In this document: piece after piece, positions 54,512-62,978 of the stretch
How the letters are laid out: every line of letters starts with the position of its first letter
Numbering within the stretch: position 1 is the first letter of the stretch
Position numbers and translations under genes: made by a program
Notes under the pieces: generated by a model
What the model was told of the DNA's origin: nothing
The model's input: the letters and a program-made list of their open reading frames with translations, nothing else
Databases searched by the model: none
Source of the DNA: Roseivirga sp. 4D4
GTDB lineage: Bacteria; Bacteroidota; Bacteroidia; Cytophagales; Cyclobacteriaceae
Assembly: GCF_001747095.1 (NCBI RefSeq)
Contig: NZ_MDGP01000001.1
Location: 2,215,001 to 2,279,000, forward strand
Reading direction: 5' to 3'
Length of the DNA stretch: 64,000 nucleotides

Positions 54512-55017
54512 GCTTTAAGGACAGACTCCACGGCCTGAAGAAAATTCTCTGCTACATGATCGGCCAACGGGGAAGGCTCATCTAAGGCAATTTGAATAGT
54601 TTTCAAGCCGACCTTCTTTGCTGGAATCATATCGCTTTCGCGGTCACCTATCATCCATGATCTGTTTACATCAATGTCATGTTTGGCAATGGCTCTTTCA
54701 AACATCAATGACCCTGGCTTTCTGGACAAAGACTTACTGACTGAATCATAGCCTGGAGCGAAGTATATATCGTCTAAAGCACCGTTGGAAGCATCTTGAA
54801 TCTTTTGGTGACAGTCCATCACAAAAGTGCTGTCATAAGTACCCTTAGCTATACCACTTTGATTGGTTACTACAATCAATAAAAAGTCAGCTTCCTTCAG
54901 CATTTTCAAGCCTTCGGTAACACCTTCTTTGATTTCGAAATCTGCCATAGAGGTGACCTGATAACCCAATTCTTCATTAAGCACCCCATCCCTATCTAGA
55001 AATACAGCTTTTTTCAT
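54508..55017 (-). CDS. GmhB-like HAD phosphatase lacking the zinc loop cysteines
   Basis: A 169-residue HAD-family enzyme similar to D-glycero-D-manno-heptose 1,7-bisphosphate phosphatase. It shows the nucleophile FLDRDGVLNEELGY (Asp8, Asp10), VVTNQSGIAKG, the RKPGSLMFE region and the acidic motif WMIGDRESDMIPAKKVGLKT. In GmhB of E. coli the residues before RKP form a zinc site (CPHxP...CDC). Here the same region reads FAPGYDSVSKSLSRKP with no cysteine, so a structural zinc is absent. It may act in heptose or another sugar-phosphate pathway; no other heptose genes are nearby. Confidence 0.8.
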   Translation of the reverse strand: MKKAVFLDRDGVLNEELGYQVTSMADFEIKEGVTEGLKMLKEADFLLIVVTNQSGIAKGTYDSTFVMDCHQKIQDASNGALDDIYFAPGYDSVSKSLSRKPGSLMFERAIAKHDIDVNRSWMIGDRESDMIPAKKVGLKTIQIALDEPSPLADHVAENFLQAVESVLKA

Positions 55018-55141
55018 TTAACAGTTATTGTGAGGTAATCGAGAACTCTGTTACGAGTAAGACGTTCAACCACTCACTGATTTACCAACAGCTTAAAGTA
55101 AATTAATTTTCACGACCTGAAGGCTGTATTTGAGATTATAT

Positions 55142-55149
55142 TAGATTTG
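55142..55149 (+). promoter_or_regulatory. -7 box upstream of the DPM1-like gene
   Basis: TAGATTTG matches TAnnTTTG perfectly, 10 bp before the ATG at 55160. A convincing -33 box is not seen at the usual distance, so this is only a candidate. Confidence 0.4.
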
Positions 55150-55159
55150 TGTCCCTCAC

Positions 55160-55948
55160 ATGAGTGATAGCCTAGTTATTATACCGACCTATAACGAAAA
55201 GGAGAACATCGAAGAGATGATCGAGGCAGTTATGTCTCAACCCTCGGGCTTCGATTTGCTCATTGTTGATGACGGTTCACCTGATGGCACTGGCGCGCTC
55301 GTGAAGACAAAAATGGAAGCGCACCCTGATCGTATCTTCATTGAAGAACGTTCTGGAAAACTAGGACTCGGTACCGCTTATATCCATGGCTTTCGCTGGG
55401 CTTTGAAAAGAAACTATCAGTACATTTTTGAAATGGATGCTGACTTTTCGCATAACCCTGAAGATCTTAACAGACTCTATTCTGCTTGTAAAAAAGATGG
55501 CAACGACATGGCCATAGGCTCCAGGTATGTAACAGGAGTTAACGTGGTCAATTGGCCCATGAGCAGGGTAATGCTTTCTTACTTTGCCAGCCATTATGTA
55601 AGAATAGTAACCGGGATGCCAATTAATGATACAACGGCTGGTTTCAAATGCTACCACAGAAGTGTTTTGGAAACGATCGAGCTGGACAAAGTCAGATTTA
55701 TGGGCTATGCCTTCCAGATTGAAATGAAATTCCTCACCTGGAAGTATGGCTTCAAAATTAAAGAAGTGCCGATCATCTTTACGGACCGCACCAGAGGCAC
55801 ATCAAAAATGAGTGGAGGCATTATCAAAGAGGCCGTCATTGGAGTGATGCAAATCAAAATTGGAAGTCTTTTCCGTTCATACAGAAGAGATATGGAGGCA
55901 ACTCCGGAATTAGTCGAAGCGAATAGCCTTGACAGGGCTAATTCTTGA
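55160..55948 (+). CDS. polyprenol-phosphate sugar synthase (DPM1-like GT2)
   Basis: A 262-residue GT2 enzyme like dolichol-phosphate mannose synthase. It shows LVIIPTYNEKENIEEMIEAV, LIVDDGSPDGTGALV, the DxD in YIFEMDADFSHNPEDL, GSRYVTGVNVVNWPMSRVMLSYFAS and the DTTAGFKCYHRSVLE acceptor loop. There is no C-terminal membrane domain. It would load a sugar on polyprenyl phosphate for GT39-type transferases, such as the one at 22932. Its end overlaps the convergent permease gene by 39 bp. Confidence 0.92.
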   Translation: MSDSLVIIPTYNEKENIEEMIEAVMSQPSGFDLLIVDDGSPDGTGALVKTKMEAHPDRIFIEERSGKLGLGTAYIHGFRWALKRNYQYIFEMDADFSHNPEDLNRLYSACKKDGNDMAIGSRYVTGVNVVNWPMSRVMLSYFASHYVRIVTGMPINDTTAGFKCYHRSVLETIELDKVRFMGYAFQIEMKFLTWKYGFKIKEVPIIFTDRTRGTSKMSGGIIKEAVIGVMQIKIGSLFRSYRRDMEATPELVEANSLDRANS

Positions 55949-57130
55949 AATCACGGCTGTCGGAATAATCAAGACCATTCCTACAATTACCAAAGTCAAC
56001 AGGTTAATACCTATTGTACTGAACCAGTTCCAGTCGATCGGCACATGATCCATATAATAAGTAGAAGGCTCTAGAGGGATCAACTCAAAATAATACTGTA
56101 AGACTCCAAAGCCAATGGCAATCACGTTACCCAACAATAAGCCCTTAATCACCAACCTGACTCCATTGTAAGCGAATATTCTTCTGATTAAACGATTCGT
56201 TGCCCCGAAGGCTTTAAAGGAACCAATCATCTGAGTCCTCTCCATGATTAGAATAAAAAGTACTGAAACCATATTGAAGCAAGCGACAAACAAGATCAGG
56301 GTAATGAGGATATAGACGTTTTGAGATAGCAAGCCTAACCAATCAAAAATTTGGACGAATTTCTCACTCACCTTTTCGGTATAATGCTCCACACTGATTT
56401 TCTGAACAATTGAATCATCCGCTTCGTCCAGACGATCGATATCATTGACGAAAACTTCGTACCCGCCTACCTGATCGGCAGTCCAGTCATTGAGGCTTCG
56501 GATCATATTGATATCACCAATGACAATCTGTTCATCGAAATTGTCAAGCCCCGTATTGAATATACCCGTCACATACATACTCCTCCTTCTTGGAGGGTCC
56601 ATGATAAATACGGTAACCAAGCGATCGCCCAATTCCACATTCATTCTATCAGCCATCCGTTGACTCAGCATTACGGTATTGGTGACCAACTCCGTAGAAT
56701 CGAAGACTGGAATCTCTCCTGCCACCATATAGTCGCTGAAGGCTTCGCGGTCAAATGAATCACCAATTCCTTTGAAGACTAGTCCAAAATTTTCTCCATC
56801 TCGATTAATCAGACCCGGTTTATGCGCAAACTCCTGGATATGCTTGACATAAGGGTCATTTTTTAGCATTTCCATTCGCTCTTCTGTTACAATGATCGGC
56901 TCCTCCTCATAAGAGTTGTTAAGAGAAAACTTCTTGATCTGAATGTGTCCCGAAAAAGTGAATATCTTATCCTTGATGTTATTCTGAAAACCACCTAAGA
57001 CCTGAAATGAAATGACCATAATCGCAATGCCCAGTGCAACACTTGCAATCGCTACCCGATGGATAATAGAGGAGAAACTACCCTTATCTGTAGTATTGAT
57101 TCTTTTAGAAATGAAATAAGGGAGGTTCAA
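55910..57130 (-). CDS. LolC/LolE-like ABC transporter permease
   Basis: A 406-residue permease with the standard LolC/E topology. TM1 is at ~22-45 (ASVALGIAIMVISFQVLGGFQNNIKDKIFTFSGHIQI), followed by a periplasmic domain to ~265. Three C-terminal helices follow (e.g. VYILITLILFVACFNMVSVLFILIMERTQMIGSFKAFGATNRLIRRIF). This is the single-repeat type used for lipoprotein release with LolD. No LolD is adjacent; the ATPase at 35821 is of the right class. C-terminus ISPVKAIRFD is typical. Confidence 0.9.
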   Translation of the reverse strand: MNLPYFISKRINTTDKGSFSSIIHRVAIASVALGIAIMVISFQVLGGFQNNIKDKIFTFSGHIQIKKFSLNNSYEEEPIIVTEERMEMLKNDPYVKHIQEFAHKPGLINRDGENFGLVFKGIGDSFDREAFSDYMVAGEIPVFDSTELVTNTVMLSQRMADRMNVELGDRLVTVFIMDPPRRRSMYVTGIFNTGLDNFDEQIVIGDINMIRSLNDWTADQVGGYEVFVNDIDRLDEADDSIVQKISVEHYTEKVSEKFVQIFDWLGLLSQNVYILITLILFVACFNMVSVLFILIMERTQMIGSFKAFGATNRLIRRIFAYNGVRLVIKGLLLGNVIAIGFGVLQYYFELIPLEPSTYYMDHVPIDWNWFSTIGINLLTLVIVGMVLIIPTAVISRISPVKAIRFD

Positions 57131-57139
57131 GATTATGGT

Positions 57140-57147
57140 TAATTTTG
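57140..57147 (+). promoter_or_regulatory. -7 box upstream of the NamZ-like gene
   Basis: TAATTTTG fits TAnnTTTG, 29 bp before the ATG at 57177; the start site would be near 57153. The -33 region is not well conserved. Confidence 0.4.
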
Positions 57148-57176
57148 ACGCAATTCCTCAAATATAAACGAAGCGA

Positions 57177-58331
57177 ATGATTCGACTACTGCTCGCCCTG
57201 TGCATTTTTTCTGTTTTTGCCTGTTCCAATGCGCAAGAACTCCAGCTTGGTGCAGAAAGAGTGGACGAATACCTGCCTGCTCTGGAAGGCAAAAGAGTTG
57301 CGCTAGTTGTTAATCAAACTTCAGTCATCAACAACACTCATTTGGTAGACACGCTGCTCTCAAGGGGTGTTAATGTTGTCAAAGTCATGGCTCCGGAGCA
57401 CGGTTTTCGTGGAGAGGCTCCAGATGGTGCTAAAATCGATGATGCTAAGGATGAGAAAACCGGCCTGCCGATCATTTCCATTTATGGCCGTACGAAAAAG
57501 CCAAGCCCTGAAATGTTGGAAGATGTAGACGTCTTAATCTTTGACATTCAAGATGTGGGCGTTCGGTTTTATACTTTTATCAGCACCATGCACTATGTAA
57601 TGGAAGCGGCTGCCGAGAATGGTAAAGAAGTCATTGTTCTGGATCGCCCAAACCCTAACGGCATGTACATTGACGGGCCTGTGAAAGATGACGATATCAA
57701 AGGTTTTGTCGCTATGCATCCCATACCCATTGTCCATGGTTTGACTGTGGCAGAATTGGCACAAATGATTAACGGTGAAGGTTGGCTGGAAAACGGAGTT
57801 CAAAGTAAGCTCAGGGTAATTCCTATGAAGGGATGGGATCATAACTCGACATACAGCTTACCGATTAAACCATCCCCTAATTTGCCAACCGACAATGCGA
57901 TTGCACTCTACCCAACGCTTGGATTCTTTGAAGGCTCGGTTGTTAGTGTGGGTAGAGGAACCGACTTTCCATTTGAAGTAATTGGGCACCCTGACTATTC
58001 CAAAGGAACCTTTAGTTTTACACCTCAACCCAATGCAGGTTCGAAATACCCACCCATGGAAGGCAAACTTTGCCTCGGACAATATTTTGGAGATACGGAG
58101 GCACCTCATGAGTTGACGCTGAAGTATCTATTGGATTATCATGCTGACATCAAGGATGACACCACCTTCTTTCGGTCTTATATTGACTTACTCTCTGGCA
58201 CTAAAGATTTTCGAAAGCAGGTAGAAGCAGGTTGGTCTGAAGAAGAGATTAAAGCCACATGGCAGCCTAAGCTTGAGGCTTATAAAGCCATGCGCAAGAA
58301 GTATTTACTTTACCCTGATTTTGAAGAATAA
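57177..58331 (+). CDS. DUF1343/NamZ-like exo-beta-N-acetylmuramidase
   Basis: A 384-residue exported protein: signal MIRLLLALCIFSVFACSNAQ with a possible lipobox at FAC. The DUF1343 domain follows: LVVNQTSVINNTHLVDTLLSRGVNVVKVMAPEHGFRGEAPDGAKIDD, DVLIFDIQDVGVRFYTFISTMHYVMEAAAE, LDRPNPNG, SPNLPTDNAIALYPTLGFFEGSVVSVGRGTDFPFE. The characterised member NamZ of Bacillus subtilis cleaves terminal MurNAc from muropeptides. It probably serves cell-wall recycling. Divergent from the LolC/E-like gene. Confidence 0.92.
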   Translation: MIRLLLALCIFSVFACSNAQELQLGAERVDEYLPALEGKRVALVVNQTSVINNTHLVDTLLSRGVNVVKVMAPEHGFRGEAPDGAKIDDAKDEKTGLPIISIYGRTKKPSPEMLEDVDVLIFDIQDVGVRFYTFISTMHYVMEAAAENGKEVIVLDRPNPNGMYIDGPVKDDDIKGFVAMHPIPIVHGLTVAELAQMINGEGWLENGVQSKLRVIPMKGWDHNSTYSLPIKPSPNLPTDNAIALYPTLGFFEGSVVSVGRGTDFPFEVIGHPDYSKGTFSFTPQPNAGSKYPPMEGKLCLGQYFGDTEAPHELTLKYLLDYHADIKDDTTFFRSYIDLLSGTKDFRKQVEAGWSEEEIKATWQPKLEAYKAMRKKYLLYPDFEE

Positions 58332-58337
58332 CCACAG

Positions 58338-58463
58338 CGTCATGCCGGAAAAAAGGTCATATATTTGAAGTATGATCTTTTTATCCGGTATCTCTTCTCA
58401 TAAATGAGATTCCGGATATTTTTCTTTTATGATGATTTTAAAAAGAAAAATTCCGGAATGACG
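58338..58463. repeat. MITE-like structured repeat with CGTCATKCCGGAA terminal inverted repeats
   Basis: A 126-bp element between namZ and fmt. Ends: CGTCATGCCGGAA (58338-58350) and TTCCGGAATGACG (58451-58463), 13 bp with one mismatch. Inside are three hairpins: AAGGTCATA / TATGATCTT, ATCCGGTATCTC / GAGATTCCGGAT (58383-58417) and TTTTTCTTTT / AAAAGAAAAA. The whole can fold as a cruciform or cloverleaf. No coding potential. CGTCATTCCGGAA-type ends recall dispersed palindromic elements in other genomes; only one copy is seen here. Confidence 0.75.
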
Positions 58464-58474
58464 GATTGAAATAG

Positions 58475-59395
58475 ATGACTGATCTAAGAATCATATATAT
58501 GGGCACACCAGAGTTTGCAGTACCAAGCCTGCAAATACTGGTAGAAAACGGTTACAATGTAGTAGCTGTAATCACTGCGCCAGACCGTCCCAAAGGTCGG
58601 GGTCAAAAGTTAGCAACGACTCCAGTGAAGGACTACGCTGTCGCTCAAGGAATCCCTGTGCTTCAACCTACCAACCTTAAGTCGCCAGAATTTCTAGAGG
58701 AGTTGAAAAGCTATAATGCTAATCTACAGATTGTGGTGGCCTTTAGAATGCTTCCTGTAGCTGTCTGGGACATGCCTGAAATAGGCACTTTCAACCTGCA
58801 TGGCTCCCTGCTTCCACAATATAGAGGTGCTGCCCCGATCAATTGGGCCATTATCAATGGCGAAAAGGAAACTGGCGTAACCACTTTCTTTCTCAAGCAT
58901 GAGATTGATACGGGTAATATCATTTTTCAGGATCGAGAGCCTATCGAAGAAGATGATACGGTTGGAGACTTATATGGTCGCTTAATGGAAAAGGGTGCCA
59001 AGCTGGTGCTCAAAACTGTGCGTGCCATTGAATCGGGAGATTACCCTCAAGAACCTCAGGATACAAGTCAGGAGATTAAACACGCACCTAAAATCTTTAA
59101 AGAAACCTGCGAAATTGACTGGACCAAATCTTCCGAAGAGGTTTATAATTTCATTCGTGGTTTATCGCCATATCCTGCGGCCTGGACACATCTAAATGGA
59201 AAGAAGTTCAAGATTTTTGGGGCCAAAAAATTAGACTTTACCAGCGTTGGTGAAGAGCCAGGTGACTATGAAACAGACAACAAGTCTTACTTGCATATCC
59301 AAACCGGTGGCAATGCAATAGCCATCACCCAACTACAAATGGAAGGCAAAAAACGGATGGACATCAAATCATTTTTACTAGGGAACACATTATGA
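58475..59395 (+). CDS. fmt: methionyl-tRNA formyltransferase
   Basis: A 306-residue enzyme that formylates initiator Met-tRNA with 10-formyl-THF. It shows the N-terminal RIIYMGTPEFAVPSLQILVENG, the catalytic FNLHGSLLPQYRGAAPINWAIINGEKETGVTTF (Asn/His), the LKHEIDTGNIIFQ aspartate and a C-terminal OB-like domain with IRGLSPYPAAWT. Length fits. It overlaps folA by 4 bp, which links two folate-dependent functions in one transcript. Confidence 0.97.
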   Translation: MTDLRIIYMGTPEFAVPSLQILVENGYNVVAVITAPDRPKGRGQKLATTPVKDYAVAQGIPVLQPTNLKSPEFLEELKSYNANLQIVVAFRMLPVAVWDMPEIGTFNLHGSLLPQYRGAAPINWAIINGEKETGVTTFFLKHEIDTGNIIFQDREPIEEDDTVGDLYGRLMEKGAKLVLKTVRAIESGDYPQEPQDTSQEIKHAPKIFKETCEIDWTKSSEEVYNFIRGLSPYPAAWTHLNGKKFKIFGAKKLDFTSVGEEPGDYETDNKSYLHIQTGGNAIAITQLQMEGKKRMDIKSFLLGNTL

Positions 59396-59898
59396 TCAGG
59401 ACAATCGTTGTAGCCAAAGCCAAGAACAATGCCATAGGAAAAGACAATGACTTACTATGGAGACTGCCTGATGATTTTAAGTTTTTCAAGGAGGTTACTG
59501 TAGATCATTTTGTCATTCTGGGCCGTAAAACCTTCGATTCACTTCCAGGACTTCTACCCAGAAGAACCTTTGTCATCATCACCAGACAGCAGGACTACAT
59601 AGCGCCAGAAGGTCACTTTGTAGTACACAGTCTGGAAGAAGCATTCGAGCTTTGTGAAGTCCAACATTCATTAAAAGAAGTCTTCATTATCGGTGGTGGT
59701 GTTATCTACAAAGACTCCATCGAGAAAGGCATGGTCGATAAAATGTTGATCACTGAAGTAGATGTAGAAATTGACGGAGCAGATACTTTCTTTCCGGACT
59801 TCGATAAAGAGGAATGGCATGAAGCTGGTCGCATTCACCATCCGACAGATGACAGGCATCAATACGCCTTTGACTTTGTGACCTATACGAAAAAATGA
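59392..59898 (+). CDS. folA: dihydrofolate reductase
   Basis: A 168-residue DHFR: IVVAKAKNNAIGKDNDLLWRLPDDFKFFKEVT (acidic active-site Asp in the LPDDF helix), VILGRKTFDSLPGLLPRRTFVIITRQ and VFIIGGGVIYKDSI for NADPH binding. The C-terminus (HQYAFDFVTYTKK) is typical. It regenerates tetrahydrofolate for Fmt and thymidylate synthesis. Translationally coupled to fmt; followed by a repeat-rich gap. Confidence 0.97.
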   Translation: MIRTIVVAKAKNNAIGKDNDLLWRLPDDFKFFKEVTVDHFVILGRKTFDSLPGLLPRRTFVIITRQQDYIAPEGHFVVHSLEEAFELCEVQHSLKEVFIIGGGVIYKDSIEKGMVDKMLITEVDVEIDGADTFFPDFDKEEWHEAGRIHHPTDDRHQYAFDFVTYTKK

Positions 59899-59900
59899 AC

Positions 59901-59945
59901 TCCTCCCCTTGTAAGGGGAGGTGCCTGAAGGGCGGAGGGGTGTGA
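59901..59945 (+). repeat. REP-like palindromic element, copy 1 (direct)
   Basis: CTCCCCTTGTAAGGGGAG (59903-59920) is a palindrome followed by GTGCCTGAAGGGCGGAGGGGT. It directly follows the folA stop and shares its organisation with the inverted copy at 60000-60043. Confidence 0.65.
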
Positions 59946-59999
59946 GATAGTTACACCAAAAAACCATTTTGATTACTGGAACCCTAAGAGAACAACTCT

Positions 60000-60043
60000 G
60001 CCAACTCCCTCGCCTGCGGCACTCCCTCTTCAAAGAGGGAGAT
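60000..60043 (-). repeat. REP-like palindromic element, copy 2 (inverted)
   Basis: Read on the minus strand, CTCCCTCTTTGAAGAGGGAG then TGCCGCAGGCGAGGGAGTT has the same plan as copy 1: palindrome, TGCC, then a purine-rich GAGGG block. The two copies face each other about 55 bp apart, so the transcript could fold into a long-range structure after folA. Confidence 0.6.
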
Positions 60044-60084
60044 TAATATTTCTAGCCGAAGACTTTATAATGACGAAAGTTGGC

Positions 60085-60106
60085 GGATCTGAGTGCGTGG
60101 AGATCC
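60085..60106. repeat. short inverted repeat
   Basis: GGATCT / AGATCC with a 10-base loop, inside the non-coding gap between folA and paaN. No T-run follows. Confidence 0.4.
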
Positions 60107-60202
60107 AACATCAGCGTGACCATCGACCGATGTAACCACTAGGGGCACAATTCCACTTCGATGGTTTTGATGCCTGCCTTTGTCGGTAGACGGGTTGGTC
60201 GT

Positions 60203-60230
60203 CTTTTCTTTTGGAGAATCAAAAGAAAAG
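60203..60230. repeat. perfect 11-bp inverted repeat CTTTTCTTTTG / CAAAAGAAAAG
   Basis: Perfect dyad with a 6-base loop in the folA-paaN gap. A chance frame across it could encode RLFFWRIKRK. I believe similar sequence recurs as a dispersed repeat in Bacteroidota genomes, but I cannot check. Confidence 0.5.
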
Positions 60231-60307
60231 TAAATTCCACTGAATCGCTTATTCTACTACACCAAAAACTATTACGGTCTTCAGGGGAAGAATTGACAAG
60301 AGACTAC

Positions 60308-60334
60308 AAAAAAGCCACCCCTATCGAGATGGCT
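60308..60334 (-). terminator. terminator of paaN
   Basis: On the minus strand AGCCATC / GGTGGCT (7-bp stem with one G-T pair, 8-base loop) is followed by TTTTTT. It lies about 41 bp beyond the paaN stop. Confidence 0.75.
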
Positions 60335-60374
60335 CATTACTCATTTACAATTACAATTATTAATTCTTGATTAC

Positions 60375-62042
60375 CTACGCTGGCTCTCTCATTCCCACCC
60401 AAGTAAATCTACGATTCACATAATCAGGGTTAGTGAATGAAGCATTTCCGGCAGGGTTACCTCCTGTCACATGGAAGTCAGAGAATGCCGCATTTTGATT
60501 CACAAATATCTGTCCTACCAAGTTGAAAGAAACTGGCGTAGCTGCCAAGGACATCTCGTCTGCGATATATTCCTTCATTTCAGCATCGGTAGTATAAGCA
60601 CCACAAGAAATGGCACCGTAAGACTCTGCCATTTCTTTAGCTAGGGCCACTGACTCTTTTGTGTCTTTCGTCTTGATTAAGAAAGCGATCGGTCCGAACA
60701 TCTCTTTTGAGAACTTGTCTTTATCGCCTGCGGTCAATTCAATGACCGTAGGGGTTTGCGTTCTAGCATTCTTGAAATAAGGAATGCTTTGTTCAATATT
60801 TCTGGTTTCTAACCAAGTCTTCCCACCAATTGCTTTGGACGCTCCTACTGTTCTTTCAGCTGTTGCAGGGTTTTGGATAGTACCCGCTACAAATGGTCCG
60901 GCCTTAGGGTTGTTTATTAAGCCATCGGTAAAGTCGGCAAACTTTTGCGCCACTTCATCGAAAGAAACAACTCCTTCTGGCGTTTTAACCCCGCCTTTAG
61001 GGATAAAGAAGTTCTGTGGCGCAGTGCACATTTGCCCAGAATAAAGTGCTACTGAGAAAGTAATATTTTGAATGACCTTGTCAATGTTCTCAACTGAATC
61101 CAGAATGATTGAGTTTACTCCAGTCTTTTCGGTGAAAACTGCTTTTGGCAATGACTCAAGGTATGATCCAAATTCAGAGTTACCTGTGAAATCAACAACC
61201 TTAACTTTAGCATGCTCTGCAAGTTCTTTTGCCAGCGGGTTGGCCTTGGTGTCAACAGCTAATTGACAAGTCTCAGGATCAAATCCTGCATCTCTCAGGG
61301 CATTTCTAATCTCAGCCACAACAATTGCCATTGGCAGGATTGCGCCTGGATGAGGCTTAACAATGACAGAATTGCCCATCATCAAATCGGCATAAACACC
61401 CGGTACTGAATTCCATGTTGGGAAAGTAGAGCAACCAATCACAAGACCAATTCCTTTAGGAACCGCCCTCCATTCTTTGTTGATTACCAAGTCGTACTTA
61501 CCCATAGGCTTGGTCCAAACATTAGACTCAGGGAAACGACCTAGTTCTTCATAACCAGCAGCGATAGCTTCTAAGGCACGGTCGGCAGCATGCGGACCTG
61601 AGGCCTGGAAAGCCATCATATAGCCCTGACCAGTTGTATGCATTGTAGCATAAGCGTTCTCGAAGAAACGCTTCGAAAATCTTTCTAACGAATCGATCAG
61701 CACGGATGCTCTGTCATCTTTGGAAACTTTTCTCCAAGAATGAAAAGCGCCTTCGGCACGTTCGATCAGTGTGTCCACAGAAAAGGCCGGGTATTTGGTT
61801 CCCACTGGTTCCAAGAAATAAGGAGAATCTTCTTCACCGACCCATTCACTTGCTCCTTCTTGCTTTAATTCTTCAAAGTTTCCTTTCCTAAGGGCTTTGA
61901 ATGCATTTTTTCCATCCTCATCCGCAGTTTCTCCATAGATTTTTGGAGATGGATGCTCAGGATATTGTGCGTGAAAAACACGAGTATGCAAGGCTTCAAT
62001 GGCCTTGTCTAAGATCTCTTTTTGTGAAGATGTTAATCCCAT
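60375..62042 (-). CDS. paaN: PaaN-type aldehyde dehydrogenase (phenylacetate degradation)
   Basis: A 555-residue member of the PaaN family of the aldehyde dehydrogenase superfamily. An N-terminal family region (1-75; EALHTRVFHAQYPEHPSPKIYGETADEDGKNAF) precedes the NAD-binding part (PKGIGLVIGCSTFPTWNSVPGVYADLMMGNSVIVKPHPGAILPM; VVDFTGNSEFGSYL). The catalytic cysteine is in ALYSGQMCTAPQNFF. It oxidises a ring-cleaved aldehyde CoA intermediate or a related aldehyde. No other paa genes are in this window, so the pathway is not established here. Confidence 0.92.
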   Translation of the reverse strand: MGLTSSQKEILDKAIEALHTRVFHAQYPEHPSPKIYGETADEDGKNAFKALRKGNFEELKQEGASEWVGEEDSPYFLEPVGTKYPAFSVDTLIERAEGAFHSWRKVSKDDRASVLIDSLERFSKRFFENAYATMHTTGQGYMMAFQASGPHAADRALEAIAAGYEELGRFPESNVWTKPMGKYDLVINKEWRAVPKGIGLVIGCSTFPTWNSVPGVYADLMMGNSVIVKPHPGAILPMAIVVAEIRNALRDAGFDPETCQLAVDTKANPLAKELAEHAKVKVVDFTGNSEFGSYLESLPKAVFTEKTGVNSIILDSVENIDKVIQNITFSVALYSGQMCTAPQNFFIPKGGVKTPEGVVSFDEVAQKFADFTDGLINNPKAGPFVAGTIQNPATAERTVGASKAIGGKTWLETRNIEQSIPYFKNARTQTPTVIELTAGDKDKFSKEMFGPIAFLIKTKDTKESVALAKEMAESYGAISCGAYTTDAEMKEYIADEMSLAATPVSFNLVGQIFVNQNAAFSDFHVTGGNPAGNASFTNPDYVNRRFTWVGMREPA

Positions 62043-62210
62043 AACTAACGTTTGTTTGGCTTCGAAATTAAGATAATGCTTTGAGAATTAACAGACATGA
62101 ATTGCTATTGTTAGACCACTAATAAGAAAAGAAGCATTCTTTATGATAAAGCTGTACCTCTTATCTACATTCCTCACGTCCTTATTAGAGTAAGTCCATT
62201 AAATTCAAGC

Positions 62211-62972
62211 ATGAAAAACATACTGATCACTATTTTCCTCTTCTCTTGCTTCACTGCCTTCTCCCAAGAAGATAAAAGGACAAAAATCATTGTTCGAACA
62301 AAGGCCAAAGACGCTAAATTCATTGGCACCAGTATGGGTGGCTCTATGATAGTACTGAGAGATGCACTCACGGATGAGGTTCTTGCCAAGGGCCTCACTT
62401 CAGGTGGAACAGGTGATACCGACCTCATTATGAAAACTTCTCATGAAAGAAACACCGATATCACAACCGGTGCTGCCTTCTATGAGGCGAGTCTTTACTT
62501 AAGCAAACCACAGTACATTACCATTCAAGCCTTATCTCCACTTAACCATGAGGAAGCTCGAATCTTTGCCCAAACACAAGTCTGGATGATTCCGGGAAAA
62601 CATATGGATGGAGCAGGTATCACCTTAGAGATTCCCGGTTTTGTTATCGATGGCCTCTATCCACAAACCCATCAGGGATTTTCACTTGAAAAAGATAAAA
62701 CAGTAGAAATCAAGGCCAATATGGTCATGATGTGTGGGTGTACTATTTCCAAAGGAGGCTTGTGGGATTCTGAAGAGATAGAAGTAGAAGCAATGATATA
62801 CGTCAATAGCAGGTATTGGAAAACGATACCCATGTCAATTTCAGAGGCCAATAACTTTACCGCACAGCTCACTCTTGAGCAGATCGGTAACCATGAAGTA
62901 ATAATTACCGCCTATCACCCTCGATCTAAGAATACAGGTGTAGATCAGTTAAATTTCAGAGTATCTAATTAA
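62211..62972 (+). CDS. secreted hypothetical protein
   Basis: A 253-residue protein with signal peptide MKNILITIFLFSCFTAFSQ. The mature part is beta-rich (KIIVRTKAKDAKFIGTSMGGSMIVLRDALTDEVLAKGLTSGGTGDTDLIMKT; AGITLEIPGFVIDGLYPQTHQGFSLEKDKTVEIKANMVMMCGCTISKGGLWDSEEIEVEAMIYVN). It ends with an Ig-like segment (LTLEQIGNHEVIITAYHPRSKNTGVDQLNFRVSN), including a CGC motif that might bind metal. Unrecognised. It stands 6 bp before a ChaN-like gene, so the pair is probably co-expressed and may share an exported function. Confidence 0.75.
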   Translation: MKNILITIFLFSCFTAFSQEDKRTKIIVRTKAKDAKFIGTSMGGSMIVLRDALTDEVLAKGLTSGGTGDTDLIMKTSHERNTDITTGAAFYEASLYLSKPQYITIQALSPLNHEEARIFAQTQVWMIPGKHMDGAGITLEIPGFVIDGLYPQTHQGFSLEKDKTVEIKANMVMMCGCTISKGGLWDSEEIEVEAMIYVNSRYWKTIPMSISEANNFTAQLTLEQIGNHEVIITAYHPRSKNTGVDQLNFRVSN

Positions 62973-62978
62973 TTGAGC

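Noticed and set aside
60161..60370. 69-codon frame after folA
   Set aside because: It crosses a perfect inverted repeat, and its sequence (RLFFWRIKRK) reflects that repeat. I treat it as non-coding repeat sequence.
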